NCBI GenBank assembly: GCA_039000515.1
Contig: JBCFYV010011164.1
Coordinates: 46,293,993 to 46,357,992, forward strand
From: Timema cristinae
Taxonomy: Eukaryota > Arthropoda > Insecta > Phasmatodea > Timematidae
Direction: 5' to 3'
DNA length: 64,000 nucleotides
Shown here: piece after piece, positions 35,876 through 47,637 of the stretch
How positions within the stretch are numbered: the stretch's first letter is position 1
Layout of the letters: each line of letters begins with the position of its first letter
The notes under the pieces: model-generated
Database searches by the model: none
Seen by the model: only the letters and a program-made list of their open reading frames with translations
What the model was told of the DNA's origin: nothing
Made by a program: the position numbers and the translations under genes

Positions 35876-36254
35876 TCTGTCGGTAATAAAATAATACTAA
35901 TAACATAGTACAATTTGTATAAATGTAGGCTCTTTCTATGAAAATTGGACAGTACTTGTGGATCAAAGTATAGTTAACTTAGTTGAGTTAGCTTGTCAAT
36001 ATTTACGTTTTGTGTGCCTCATAACCCAAAAACCATTATTTCTGTCCTTGGGAGGTGGTTTTGATTTTGAGCCCTCAAATAAAGAATTGTTTAATGTCAG
36101 GAAATTTTTGAAAATTGACATAACGATTTTTTTTAAATGGATATCTGAAAACTCTTTACTTTTTACTAAATTTTAGAAACTTAGTCTCAAACTTTAATAG
36201 ATTATTTGAGAAAATAAATATGATTCCATACAATTAATTTTACTGTAGTTCTTT

Positions 36255-36303
36255 GTGTAGACCACCTGGTACACTCCCATGGACCACAGTTTGAGAACCT
36301 TTG
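36255..36303. mobile_element. hAT-type terminus, unpaired
   Basis: GGACCACAGTTTGAGAACCTTTG is the complement of CAAAGGTTCTCAAACTGTGG, a standard hAT end. No left partner was identified. Confidence 0.4.
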
Positions 36304-36456
36304 ACTTAGAGAATAACGAAGACTTGTCAATTTAAAATGAGAAATTGCCAGAGGACAACAATAATTATGTTATTGTTTTTAAGATTAATACAACAGCTAA
36401 AGGCGCCCGTATACTTTATTTCAAGTGTTGATTGACACATCTTAGGGCAGTAACTA

Positions 36457-36644
36457 TAGTAGCCCCATGGCTTCTTTGGTGCTGACTGACAGCTCACAGT
36501 TAACGGCTTTTAATAGTTACCAGACCAAATTATGTATCCATACGCCGAACCATATGATCTGCATAAACATGTGTTTAGCAGCTGTCACTTCTGACAGTCA
36601 GCTATGAGCTGTCAGTCAGCACCAAAGAAGCCATGGGGCTACTG
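36457..36644 (+). mobile_element. Tc1/mariner-type MITE, copy 2
   Basis: Inverted ends of about 45 bp (TAGTAGCCCCATGGCTTCTT... and complement CAGTAGCCCCATGGCTTCTT...) extend through TTGGTGCTGACTGACAGCTC on both sides. TA flanks both ends. At 188 bp it is shorter than copy 1, lacking the hairpin insertion. Confidence 0.85.
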
Positions 36645-36659
36645 TATAGACTCTCTTTG

Positions 36660-37645
36660 CTACTGATCACGTTTTCTTCATGTACTACTATAGAATTACA
36701 TTCCTAAAGCCAGGTATCCACTTGTTGCATATCAGTGGAGACGAGAAATCGTCGCAAATTGGCGTGTCAAATGTGATACAAAGATAGGCAACGGGCCCGA
36801 TCGCTTATTTGTCGGTTTTTCGCCGTCTCATAAAAGGAATCATATGGCACTAGGTTGAAACAATAAGGACGCTACCATTTTACCGCGTTACACGCTCATT
36901 CCTGTTGAGGAGGCCCAGCGGAAATCTAGTCTAGAGATATTGTTTTTGTTAGTACAGTTTTTTTTCGTTTATTGTTATTATTACTACACTTTTGGCCCAT
37001 TGTATTGAAGTAAGGAGACCATACGGTTTAAAGAAACATACATGTAGTATCTTATTTAGAAATTTTGGGCTCAACTGAAGATGATAAAAAATCAAAATCA
37101 GTTGGGTCCATCCTAAGGAAATTTTTATACACTCTACTGACAGACTGAAAATTTAAGTCGGCCAATAAACTTGTTCCGATGTACACCTCTCTGCTTGCAT
37201 ACAATTTTGACACCGACCAAAGCGGTGATTTTCGTTACTTTTCTTTTTCAAAATCGAATAGTGAATAAAAAATGTAAGAGGTTGCTACTATTTGCAGAGA
37301 TGTGCTCATTGTTGCAGAATAACTAAAACTTAACCCTCAAGCTCGATACGTATCATTGTCCGGTGTCCTCTTAGAATGTGTCCCTCGGATGAAATTTCTG
37401 GAGGGAATGGATGATTTTCAAAAGAAAAGAAATGTCCAAGGTTCATGTCTCTAGACGGGCAAATGACAAACAGCTTAAATAATAAGTTAACATCCTTCTT
37501 TAGTGACCTGACTATAACACTTTTTGATAGAAAGTTTTTTCTTCCCAAACAATGTAAATTCGTTCTATTTTATCTTCTCTTACAAAGAGATATCAGATGC
37601 TACCGTTATGGAAAGGAATTACTCGTACTGTGTTTTGCCTACTTT
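36660..37645. other. No gene recognised
   Basis: Only short frames without family resemblance. No paired transposon ends. Confidence 0.4.
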
Positions 37646-37647
37646 TT

Positions 37648-37653
37648 TAATGT

Positions 37654-37701
<48 letters not shown>

Positions 37702-37848
37702 GCACCGCGTCTTACTACCCGTTCGGGCTATACGCACTTACGCTAATGTGTAATGGTAGGGTGATTGTGAGATGAAATGAAGGACCTACAGTTTAGCGTG
37801 GAATCCGAACCACGGTGGCGGCCTGGCATTCCACACATTCACAAGATA
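37648..37848 (-). mobile_element. SINE family A, 5'-truncated antisense copy
   Basis: An (ATT)n run, GCACCGCGTCTTACTACCCG and the body through GGCCTGGCATTCCACACATTCAC. It stops at 37848 without the tRNA head, as expected of incomplete reverse transcription. Confidence 0.85.
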
Positions 37849-37849
37849 A

Positions 37850-39180
37850 TGTTCATTATCATTAGGTTCTGAACCCTTTATTCTAGTAAATCCAGGTTCT
37901 CAAATGAAAAAAAAATTATTTCCCTAATTCAAGAAAAGAATTTCCAAATGCTGTCATATATTTTAGAGCATTTACTTTCTTGTTGAAGACAGTTTGTAAT
38001 TGTTGAATTTGTTGTTCCATCTGTCTTGGTGATGACTCTTGAAGAAGATATTTTTTCAAACTGATCCGGCACTGCAAAGATCTCTGATCCACAAATCACC
38101 CATCTTCGTAACGAGATGGCATCTGTCAATAAACCCACCCCTTTACGAGAGTATTATTTTGTTCATGGGCTTGATCGACTCAAATATCTAAAAAAGATAT
38201 ATTGGTTTTATATACAACATTTCTTGTTGAAACTGGCCCCAAGAATTTGGATGTAACTCTTGAAGAATGCTCTTATCTTGAAGAAAGATAAGAAACCACA
38301 TAGAATAATAATAATAATCTATCACATTCTAGATATACACAAAAACAGGGTGGGTACCATAATAACTAAAAAAAAAAATCCCCAGAGGTTCTAAAAGCTG
38401 ATACTTTAGGGTGGTTTTAATTCAAGATGACTTCTACAGTTAATTCCGAGTTTAAATGAAACTATTTAAAAAAAAACATTTAATAAAAATACTAGAAATG
38501 AAATATTTTTAACAAGAATTCCTTGAATTTACGAAATAGGGAGATGACGGGGGTGGGTGGAAGGGTTATTTTAGGAGGGGAAAAACAATGTGTGTGTTGA
38601 ACTGTTCGGTAAGGGCAACAAAGCAGTCTGCCCGCTACTTGTTAGTGTTCATGAAGGATTACGGCATGGCGGCGTTTCATACGAAAATAATATAAGATGT
38701 ATTATTTATAGTAAACTAAGAGATAAACCATTTTTACACGAAACCCTTTTTATTTAACCTATGAATAAAAAGTTATGATGGAAATGAAAGAAAATGCACA
38801 CGTAATTGTTATTTTTTTACACTAATAACTAATATAAAAAAATTGGGAACTTGTATACACTTATCTTAAAGATAATTTAAAATCTTTCATTTAAAAAAAA
38901 AGAAACAGAAAATCGATCAAATGGTTCTTGTATAGACTGATCAAAGCGTTTAGAAGCGGTAGCCATCTTGATGACGTCATAGCTCCTGTCCGCAAAGGAT
39001 TTTTTCCTCCCTCCAAATTTGGTAATGCGTATCATAAGTAGGTCTAGCCTAAACCAGGACATTATTTTATGCTTGAATCAAAAGGTGAAGTAAAAGCTTC
39101 TCTATTCTGCTCAGTCACAAGGTTTGAGCTACCTATTACTTAACAAAACCAAAATTACACATTCTTTTGTAATTTATTTT
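37850..39180. other. No gene recognised
   Basis: AT-rich DNA with short frames. No element ends could be assigned. Confidence 0.4.
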
Positions 39181-39185
39181 TATAT

Positions 39186-39343
39186 ATTATTATTTATTAT
39201 TATTAGCACCGCGTCTTACTACCCGTTCGGGTTATACGCTCTTACGCTAATGTGTAATGGTAGGGTGATTATGAGATGAAATGGAGGACCTACAGCTTAA
39301 CGTGGAATCCGAACCACGGTGGAGGCCTGGCATTCCCCACATT
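39186..39343 (-). mobile_element. SINE family A, 5'-truncated antisense copy
   Basis: Tail complement GCACCGCGTCTTACTACCCG through GGAGGCCTGGCATTCCCCAC. It ends abruptly where AT-rich DNA resumes. Confidence 0.8.
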
Positions 39344-39405
39344 CTATTTTTATATATACAACGACGATTTATGCACAACTGTTTTACATAAAGTAGCTCT
39401 TTTTT

Positions 39406-39652
39406 TTTTGCACCGTGTCTTACTACCTGTTCGGGTTATACGCGAATGTACTAATTACGCTAATAAGTTAGGGGTAAGAGGTTGAAATTAAAGGAAGTGT
39501 ACCAACATTTGCGTGTAGGGAGGGTGGAAATCCATTTAAGAAAACCAACATCAGTACACCCAACCGGGATTTGAATTCCGATCTCCCTGTCATCAGCACT
39601 CTAGTATATTGCGAAAGGGACACCTTAGATCATGCGGACACCGAAACAGGTC
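39406..39652 (-). mobile_element. SINE family B, antisense, nearly complete
   Basis: Tail complement GCACCGTGTCTTACTACCTG, body AGGAAGTGTACCAACATTTGCG, box B complement CCGGGATTTGAATTCCGATC, and head complement CATGCGGACACCG. It lies 60 bp from a family A copy in the same orientation. Confidence 0.8.
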
Positions 39653-40442
39653 ATAGAGTAGCTATATTCAAACAAAATGTTTTTGTGGGTTTTATATCTT
39701 TACAATAAATAACATTTTTATGTTAACTGATCGACAAAAAAAAAAAAAAAAGAATCCCATATGTTTATTTGTCGTATATAATAAGTCAAAATGCTCTTTT
39801 TAAAGAAAAATCACCCAGACATAATAAAAAAGATAAAAAATTACTTTAAAATTTTGTTTAAAAAAAATGTTTATGGCAATTACACGAAAGGAGTGTCAGT
39901 GATGAATTTTAAAAGGGTTCAATTATGATAATAGACGTAATGAAAACAAAAATGTTCGAGGTCAATTTGCTACTATTGGCGACTAGTAGAGTGTTTACGT
40001 ACAGTGCAATTTGTATACAACCTAATTTTATTGCTGGGGGAACTGCGTGCTTACTATTGACCAACAGCGTTGTCATTATTTTGTTTTCCGTGATCAGTCC
40101 TCCTTCGATTGTATATCAAATTTGGCAATGCTGTGCTATCGTAGTTGCTAGCATAGTAGATGGTGATTCTTCCTCCAGCACATTCGTAAAGTTACAGTAG
40201 TCAGAGTCTCGTGTTCATAATAGCTAGCTCAAAAACATTAACTAAATAAACACTCATATTTAATTAGTATTCTGTGTAGAAAAATATTTGTTATTGATCA
40301 CGTTAAGATTTTGCGTGTATGTGTTGGTTGTGTGTGTTTTTTGGCCGTTGAGGTTGTGCAATTATAGTTTTATGTGCATATTAATATATTTATTTGAATA
40401 ATAGTATAATGTTAGCAGTTAAAATATATTTTAACACATATT

Positions 40443-40738
40443 ATGGAATCTCCGGCTTGTTACAAACAATTATTCCTCTTAAGTAGTAAAGAAAGAGCAA
40501 TGGTGTTAAGAGTCTACACCTATTTTCTTAAGATGGAACTTGTTCAGTAAATCAAGCGGCAATGCAGACCGCAGAAGCTACAGGTGTATCTTATAAGTTA
40601 GTAGGCCTAATCTCTATTAAACAAGAATTCAAAATTAAGGGGAAGTTACCGACACCAACCAAAAAAGGAAATAACTGCACTCAAATGAAGCGTTTGGATA
40701 AATATGACGCTTTTACTCAAGCAGCAATTCGCAGAAAG
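40443..40738 (+). pseudogene. Transposase-derived HTH reading frame, 5' part, split by the LTR element
   Basis: From ATG 40443 the frame gives L-L-S-S-K-E-R-A-M-V-L-R-V-Y and, after a one-base frame change near 40535, Q-T-A-E-A-T-G-V-S and R-L-D-K-Y-D-A-F-T-Q-A-A-I-R-R-K. The combination of K-E-R, an R-T-A-E-x-x-G-V-S-type helix and L-D-x-(Y/F)-D...A-I-R-R is typical of the N-terminal region of DDE-type transposase-like proteins found in many arthropods. The frame runs into the LTR at 40739 and resumes at 48276. No catalytic domain follows, so it is a fragment even without the insertion. Confidence 0.5.
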
Positions 40739-41374
40739 TGTAATGTAACTGATTTGCCCCTGAAAAGTATGTGAAAGCATTGACAATAATATCGTCCTAA
40801 TTTTATAAACGTCTTATTTCATTTAAATTATATAGTATATTAAATGGCGCTTAAAGCACTTCTTCTTCTAAGAAGGCAAAAGCCACTGATCAGTGACGTC
40901 ACGCACGTGACACCAGCCAAGTCAGTTTGACAATATATATTTTTCAAATAATAACTTCCTCTTCTCGATGGTTCGAAGAGAGATTTTAAAATGTAACTTG
41001 AGTCATTTTCCGGCTCTCGAAGCTTCGAGTAGCACAGAGATGTTTTTGTCTTGTATTTTGTTTTTCTAAACTAAACCTTCTCGAAGCTTCCATGACCGAG
41101 GAATATATACAAAGGATGGTGCAACATAAAGAGTGTGTTCAGTTGGGAGTTGGGAGTGGTCAGTTGGCAGTTGGTGTCCAATACTGACAGAACTCACTTG
41201 GCGTCTAGTAACATCTGTCCGCGCTAGCCCGCGTATATATTTCGACATGATCTATTTTCGCATTAATTAAACTAATTCAGCAATATAAAAAAAAAACATG
41301 TCAAAATGAAAAGTGTATTAATTATAATTCGTCAATAGGCACCCATCGCGGTAACGTAAATCCAGAACGTTACA
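40739..41374 (+). repeat. 5' LTR
   Basis: Identical to the 3' LTR except two extra bases in the A-run near 41287-41296. It contains the promoter described separately, a possible ATTAAA polyadenylation signal near 41267, and near its end GGCACCCATCGCGGT, which resembles the primer-binding region of the divergent copy at 57433. Confidence 0.95.
40894..41144 (+). promoter_or_regulatory. LTR promoter: CRE/E-box, heat-shock elements, TATA, initiator
   Basis: TGACGTCA (perfect CRE) at 40894-40901 is followed by CACGTG (E-box) at 40904-40909. HSE-like blocks follow: an imperfect one at 40962-40980, the palindrome CTCGAAGCTTCGAG at 41016-41029, and a perfect three-unit TTCnnGAAnnTTC at 41078-41090. 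TATATA is at 41104-41109 and TCAGTT, matching the arthropod initiator, at 41139-41144. The order HSE, TATA, initiator with the proximal HSE about 14 bp upstream of TATA resembles heat-shock gene promoters. The 3' LTR has the same sites 6899 bp downstream. Heat induction is an inference. Confidence 0.65.
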
Positions 41375-41794
41375 ATTGGCTCCCAACTTAGGGCACGAAT
41401 TATCTCCCCGAGATACAGCACGAGATACCTCCCCGAGGTAAGCAGTAGAGACAACGCCGAAGACCGAGATAAGCAGTAAGCAACGCCGAGGACCGGGAAT
41501 AGCAGCAGAGCAACACCGAGGACCGAGATAAGCAGGAAGCAGCACCGAGATAAAGCAGGAAGCAACGCCGAGGACCAAGATAAGCAGTAAGCAGCGTCGA
41601 GGACCGAGAGAAGCAGCTTACCATCACCCAAGGAGACAAGGGGTGGAGACGAGTCTAAAGAAGATCACAAATAAGTCATCAACAGAAACTTAAATTAAAT
41701 AGTGAAAAAAAATATTTATGTCATTTGTGCATTTTGGGGGTGGAACAGTAAAATTTTTTTTTAAATTTAAATTAAGGGAACAATAATTAAAAAA
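41375..41794 (+). other. Retrotransposon leader: primer-binding site and GA/GC-rich short repeats
   Basis: TTGGCTCCCAACTTAGGGC two bases after the LTR fits the position and TGG start of a tRNA primer-binding site, although I cannot name the tRNA. From 41400 to 41630 a unit of about 29 bp, GAGGACCGAGATAAGCAGTA-AGCAACGCC, recurs six or seven times with variation. Such leader repeats may take part in RNA packaging or simply be a minisatellite. Confidence 0.6.
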
Positions 41795-43691
41795 ATGGCA
41801 GATTCAAATGATAATAGTGACGCTAGTAGCTATTCTGAAGAGGTAGCTGAAAATAGACCTAGGAATCAGTTAGGTCTAGAACAATCAGATGAGGAAATAA
41901 GAGAAAGGGAACAGGACAATGAAGAGTCATTTGCAGAGGGAGAGAGAGAAGGAGATAGGACAGAAAAAGAAAGTAATATTATAGTAGATGAGGAAGAAAG
42001 AGAAAAGAATGGGGAACAAAATATGGAGCAACCTGTAGTAGATTTAAATCAAATTATGAAAATGTTACAGCAAATGGTAGCGAGTAATGAGGAAACTAGA
42101 CAGGAAATAAAAGCAACTAATCGGGAAATAAAAAAAAAGTAGCCAGGAAACTAAACACGAAATAATAGATGCAACTAAACAGGAAATAGATACAAGTAGA
42201 CACGAAATTAATCAAATAATATATGCAAATACCCAGGCAATTAATCAGAAAATAGATACAAATCAGACTAAACTTGAACAAATCAATAAAGAATTAAGTG
42301 CTAAAATAGAGTTAAGTAAGGAGGTTTGTGATCAGAGATTTGGTTATGTAGAGCAAAAAATAGACCAATTAGAGACGGTTCATCAAAACTTAGCAGTACA
42401 GTTAAATGAGGTAGACACAAAAGTGATAGAACAGGAAAAAGTAAAACAGATTTTGATTGAAAAGCATGAAAACTTAAGGAAAGGACAGTTCAAGTTAATG
42501 GAACAGATTTCAGCTAATAAAAATAAACTAGAAACAATAGAACTAGAAACAGTTAAAGGGTTAAAGGAAGTAGAAATTAAAGTTGGGAATCTGGACCTTC
42601 AGGTAGAACACAATGAAAAGGAAATAAATGAGGTAAAATCAGTACTTGATTCTCAGCAAGACACAAATAAAATTTTAATAAAAGAACAGATAGATGGGAT
42701 CGTAAATAAGGCAGTAGAAAAACTAGATAAAAAACTTACCGATTTTGTGGTTGAAAATCAAACAAATCTAGGGGAATCTAGTAACTTACACGATACTACC
42801 AACTTATTTGCTAAGGGACTAAGAGAAACGTCATTAGCACTTATTCCAAAATTTAAAGGAAAGAGAGGAAACATTTCAGCAGTACAATATATAAATAAAG
42901 TAGAAAGAGTATTTAAAGGAGAAAGAATAAATGAAAAAGTCAAAATAGAGATATTTTTATCAGGCCTAGAAGATGAGGCGAAATCCTGGACAGATAGTAT
43001 AGAGAGTGAATGGGAGACATACGAGCAGGCTAGGGAAATATTTTTGGAAAAATATTGGTCTCAAAATATGCAGGATGATTTTCTACAATTAATTTTTAAT
43101 GGAAAATATAACGACAAGGATGGTACTATGAGTGAATATTTCAATAAATTTGTGACACAAGCGAAATATTTGCGATACCCAGTAGTAGAGGATAGATTGA
43201 TAGGTCTTCTAATGAATCATTTTCCAACTCCAGTACAAGACGTTCTCATTAGCATAAATAAACAGATTATCAAAGAAGTAGAGAGAGTATTAATGGCATT
43301 TGACGATAGATATCAAAGAAACAAAGAAATCAATGATCAGACAAACAAATATAATATTGATAGGCATAGGCAATCAACAAACCCTCAAATCAAAGAAATT
43401 AATAATGGACAAGATAGGCAGAGATATCAAAATAATTATCCAATACCAGAGCAAAATAGAAAATATCCACATCCTAGAATAGAATATCGACAGGATAGGA
43501 ACCAAGGACCTTCGAGGCAAATAAATTCTAGGGATAGACAATCTAATAGAAATAACAATGCAGGTAACCCCAGATTCACAACCAATCAAGTACATCAACC
43601 ACCAAATTTTAATTATGTACCACCATTTTCAGGGACATCATATTTAAATGAGTACGACTCACAAAAAACATTTGATCCAGGAGGCAATTAA
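41795..43691 (+). CDS. gag: Gag polyprotein (frame broken once at an A9 run)
   Basis: Gag forms the capsid-like particle that packages element RNA. ATG 41795 opens a 115-codon frame with an acidic, Glu/Asp-rich N terminus that stops at 42140. The next frame is open without a stop from 42141 to 43691 (516 codons). The break is an A9 run at 42130-42138, and the coiled-coil pattern (repeated Q-E-I-x-x-T/S-x-x-E-I) continues across it, so the run probably gained one A or is a sequencing error. Residues around 42840-43310 resemble retrotransposon gag capsid domains (L-I-P-K-F-K-G, A-K-S-W, F-L-E-K-Y-W, Y-F-N-K-F). The C terminus is Asn/Arg/Gln-rich and no CCHC zinc knuckle is visible. Confidence 0.8.
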
Positions 43692-43929
43692 ATAAACTTT
43701 AAATTTCGGATTATATAAATGTAAAAAATTAGCAGTTTAACTAAAGATTTAAATTTTAAATAAGTAAAATAAGGGTAACTATAATCATTTAGTCGTAGTA
43801 AGAAAAGTTTAAAATAGAAATTTAAGTAAATTTAAAAGGTACAAATTCAGTGAAATAGAAGTAATATTTCCTGTACAAGAGAAGGTTGTGCGTATTTGTA
43901 GAAATTGTAAAGTAAACAATTATAAGTAG
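43692..43929 (+). other. Deletion junction where pol should be
   Basis: Only 238 AT-rich bases separate the gag stop from the integrase remnant, whereas a complete pol needs about 3 kb. No fragment of protease or reverse transcriptase is recognisable. Confidence 0.75.
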
Positions 43930-44268
43930 CAACAAGCAAGGTTAGAAATAGATCATCAAACTAAATTACATCTTGCGGTAAAAAGATTAAAAGATACAGC
44001 AGAGAAGCGAACCCGGTATCATGATAAAAAGATTCTTAAACCTATTGAATATGTAAATGGTCAGTTAGTTCTTGTAAAAAATCATCAATTATCATCAGCT
44101 TTGAATAAGGAAGTAAAAAAGTTCTTTTTACTATATGAAGGACCATATCAGGTAAAATGTCAAATAGGTCAAAATGTATACTTAATTCAAGACCCTGAGA
44201 CTCTTAAGATTAGAGGTGTTTTTAATATTACAGAATTAAAACCCTATTATAGCAAGACAGATATCTAA
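43930..44268 (+). pseudogene. Integrase C-terminal fragment
   Basis: A 112-codon open frame follows a TAG at 43927. It contains K-R-T-R-Y-H-D-K-K, then G-Q-L-V-L-V-K-N-H, F-F-L-L-Y-E-G-P-Y and F-N-I-T-E-L-K-P-Y-Y, the usual order at the C-terminal end of Ty3/gypsy integrases. No zinc-binding HHCC or DDE core precedes it, so it cannot integrate DNA alone. Confidence 0.75.
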
Positions 44269-47200
44269 ACATTTTTTCAGCTACATTAATTATAAAGGAT
44301 AGGAACAGGATTTTATTTACATGATTAAATAGTAAAATGACTATGCAAGAGTTCGAACCTGGATCTGTAGCACAATAACTAGCAAAAATACATGTTGAAA
44401 GAGTCACCTCTTTCGGAGGAGATACGCAGTGGTTAAAATATACTGCGTACTTACTTAGTACCACAAACAAGCAACTGTAAACAACTCTGCAACTGCGTGT
44501 TATTTTGAAATGAATAAGGAGGGTGACACACCTCAAAATATAAATTGTAAAGAAACCATAAACGACCAAAAACGAAAAGTGACACTAATCTTTATATTTT
44601 TGAAAAGGGTAGAACTAATATTTCTTTTGTCAAAATGAGAGGGGGGTCTTTATTGACGTGTAACTCGGTTCCATACTTGTGTTTCAACGACATTGTCATT
44701 CGCTCAACGAGATAGACAGGACAGCTTAAGTAGTCGGCAGAACTTGAAAGGATTAGAGTAGGGATCAGTAAGTCTTCATCGCGAAGCAGTTCAGAGAAAA
44801 GGTCTTTTCAAGTTAGGCCAACTAAGAAAGAGAGAAAAAATATCGTAAAATAATAATGATAAAATGAGAATTGTATGACGAGGGGCTCCTAGTATAATAT
44901 ATAACTTTATCATTTTAACCTTGTAAATGGGAGTCCATTTTTTTTTGTAAGGATAGGTGAGGTATATGACCCACCCGCTTAACATTTAAATTAAAAGTCC
45001 AACTGCGGAAAATAAAATTTCCAGTTAGGCAAAACGTAAATAGTAGAGAAAGGGAGTAAAAACATAAGTGAAAATAATACTATTATAAGAAATATAACAA
45101 GAATTGTGAGACGTTAGGCTCATAGTATATTATGTAAATTATATCTTTTAACCTTGTATATGGAATAGATTTAATTGTTCGGATAGGTGTGGATAGCAGC
45201 CCCACTTCCTTAATATTCAATAATCCAACTTTGGAAAGTAAATACAATTCCTTTATCTTGTCTTACCAAAAGAAACATGTTAGGAGAACAGATAAGGAGG
45301 GGGCATGGACCCTTAGAAGCATGCAAGGGAGAACATCAGATAGATGGTTAGGTGAGGGCTTGGATAAGTTTGTCAGCTGGAGGAGCGTGAGAACATGAAA
45401 TCACGCGAGGAGAGATTAGGGTGTAAGTATATGCTAAGAGTAGTTCATAATTTTTGTTAATTGTAAACTATTGTTTAAGTAATAATTTGAGATAAAATTG
45501 TGCTAACAAGGCAAATTTGAGTAAATAAATAAATAAAAATTATATAATTTCAACTTAAGAAGAAAGTTAGGAAGTTTTATTAATTAATAGACGATCTTGG
45601 AAATCTGAATAAATATATTATTTTATCAATGATGCATTTTTTTTATAATCAAGATAAGGATTTTAATATTTAGGTGGGGGTTATTTTAATTCAATTAATT
45701 AAATGGCAATAAATTCAACGATTTTGATTCAGATATTAAAGAAATCACAGAGTAGGCTGATAAGCTGAAGAGTATGATCTAAGATATCTAGAGAGATTAA
45801 TTTAGATATGCACTTGAGTGCTTATTACAGTATGTTAAGGTGAGTGGAAATAAGAGGCGAGGAGTCTTGTTTAAAGCATTTTTTTTCAGATAGTGAAGTT
45901 GAGGTTTTTTGGTTAAGGAGATAAGGGTCATTGAGGAAGTGGAGTAAAGGTTTTTTCAGATATGGTCTTAGCTATGGGCTAGCCATGATCTAGATTAATT
46001 AATCGTCGTTATGGCCCGAGGGCATCTAGCAGCGTTGAGGAGAATTGAATGAGGAAGTTGAGGTTTATTGAGTAAGGTGTATTAAGCCATGGACTTAGAT
46101 GTAGTAAGCCATGATGAATAATTTCATTTTTTATAAGTGGTGAGTCAAAGGGATCACCAAAGTTCAGGTAACAGGTATTCACAAACATAGAGCTAGTACA
46201 ACGCAACAAATAGTCAGTTATAATAAATGAGGCAGAGGCCTAAGTTTTCCACTAAATAATATGCGATAAATATCCAATGGTTAGTTCTGGATTAAAATTT
46301 AAAGATATTGAGGAGATTGTGAAGAAGTTTAAAAGGGTATTCTGTGATTACGTGATGTAATAATGCTAATGTATTAACAAGGATGAGAGCTAATTAGGGT
46401 GTTAGACCTAATTAAGCTACTATAAAAGATTTTATTATAATTTTATTTTTTAAATGCCTAAGGCTAACAGGCAATAGTCAAAAGATTGTAATCAACAGAA
46501 AGATGCAGGTAAAGATTTTTTTTCACTAATGTGAAATTAATTATTCAATTAAGAAGGGGGAAAATAATTTTCAATATTTTATAATGGTGTGATATATAAT
46601 TTCATACTGATTTCTAACGTCCTTTATGATTCCAAGATTATCGTCTATATATAATTCAAATATTTTAAATTTGTTTTGAGATTAGGTATTCTCATAAATA
46701 AAGATTTTGGTAAGGTGATTCAGATGTTTTGTTATTATCCTTTCTATGTCCGAAACAATGTAATTATATTATCTTTTAAGTAATTAGGTTTATTTTGTAA
46801 ATTCTTTTTTGTGTTTTTAAGCTAAGTATTCAGTAAATGTATTTCAAGTGATGGCTCATATAGCGAATTTGGCCGTCAGGCTTTTAAGAGTATAATAGTG
46901 GCTCATATAGCGAATTTGGCCGTCAGGCTTTTAAGAGTATGTGTAGCATTAAGAGTGTTTGTTAAGTATGTTAATATATTAATAATTAAAAGTGGATCCG
47001 TGAAGGATCATTGAAATAAAAAAGTGCAACGAAGTGTTTAAACCAATAAATGATTAAAAGACACTTTGATTAGTGACAATTATATTCAATTTTTTTATTA
47101 ACAAGTTTAATGTATTTTAATCAATCTTAAGGACGTTATAGCAACGAATTTTGTTTTTTTTTAAATAAAAAATAAAAAACTTTGATTAGTAATAATTAAA

Positions 47201-47637
47201 TTCAAATCTTTATATTAAATCCAAATTTTTATAATAAAACTTTGATTATTTTATTTCAATTAATTGTAATTATACTTAACAATTTTATATCTTGATATTT
47301 GATTTATCTAATTTCAACTTTTAATTAACATTTTATATTTTAATGTTTGATTTATATAACTTCAATATATATATATATATTTCATGTAAACTTACAGTCG
47401 GAGAACACCAATTCAAATATTATTATCAATCAAGAACAACATTATACAGAGTGCTCCAAATTATTGGAATTTATCCAATTTGTAAAATTTTATACAGGAT
47501 GTATCAAAATATTGTTATTTGTGAAACTTTATACAGGGTGTGCGAAAAATGATCATGTCGTCTTTTAATTTTTTTAGTAAAGCGTATCAAAAAGTATACG
47601 ACTAAGTCTCTACTTTCAGATACACTTTGGGGGGTAT
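44269..47637 (+). other. Non-coding 3' interior of the LTR element
   Basis: No frame over about 110 codons and no envelope-like features. Two tandem-like duplications are visible. A region of about 215 bp starting GTTAGGCCAACTAAGAAAG at 44811 reappears diverged from about 45024 (TTTTAACCTTGTA... GGATAGGTG...GTCCAACT). A 47-bp-period direct repeat lies at 46852-46945. Three spaced TTATACAGNRTG motifs occur at 47441-47540. Confidence 0.55.

Noticed and set aside
41066..41248. Identical 60-residue minus-strand frames in both LTRs (also 47965-48147)
   Set aside because: They are identical because the LTRs are; the frame runs antisense through the promoter and has no family resemblance.
44269..47637. 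Envelope gene in the LTR element
   Set aside because: No frame long enough, no signal peptide and no membrane-anchor pattern; the interval is non-coding.
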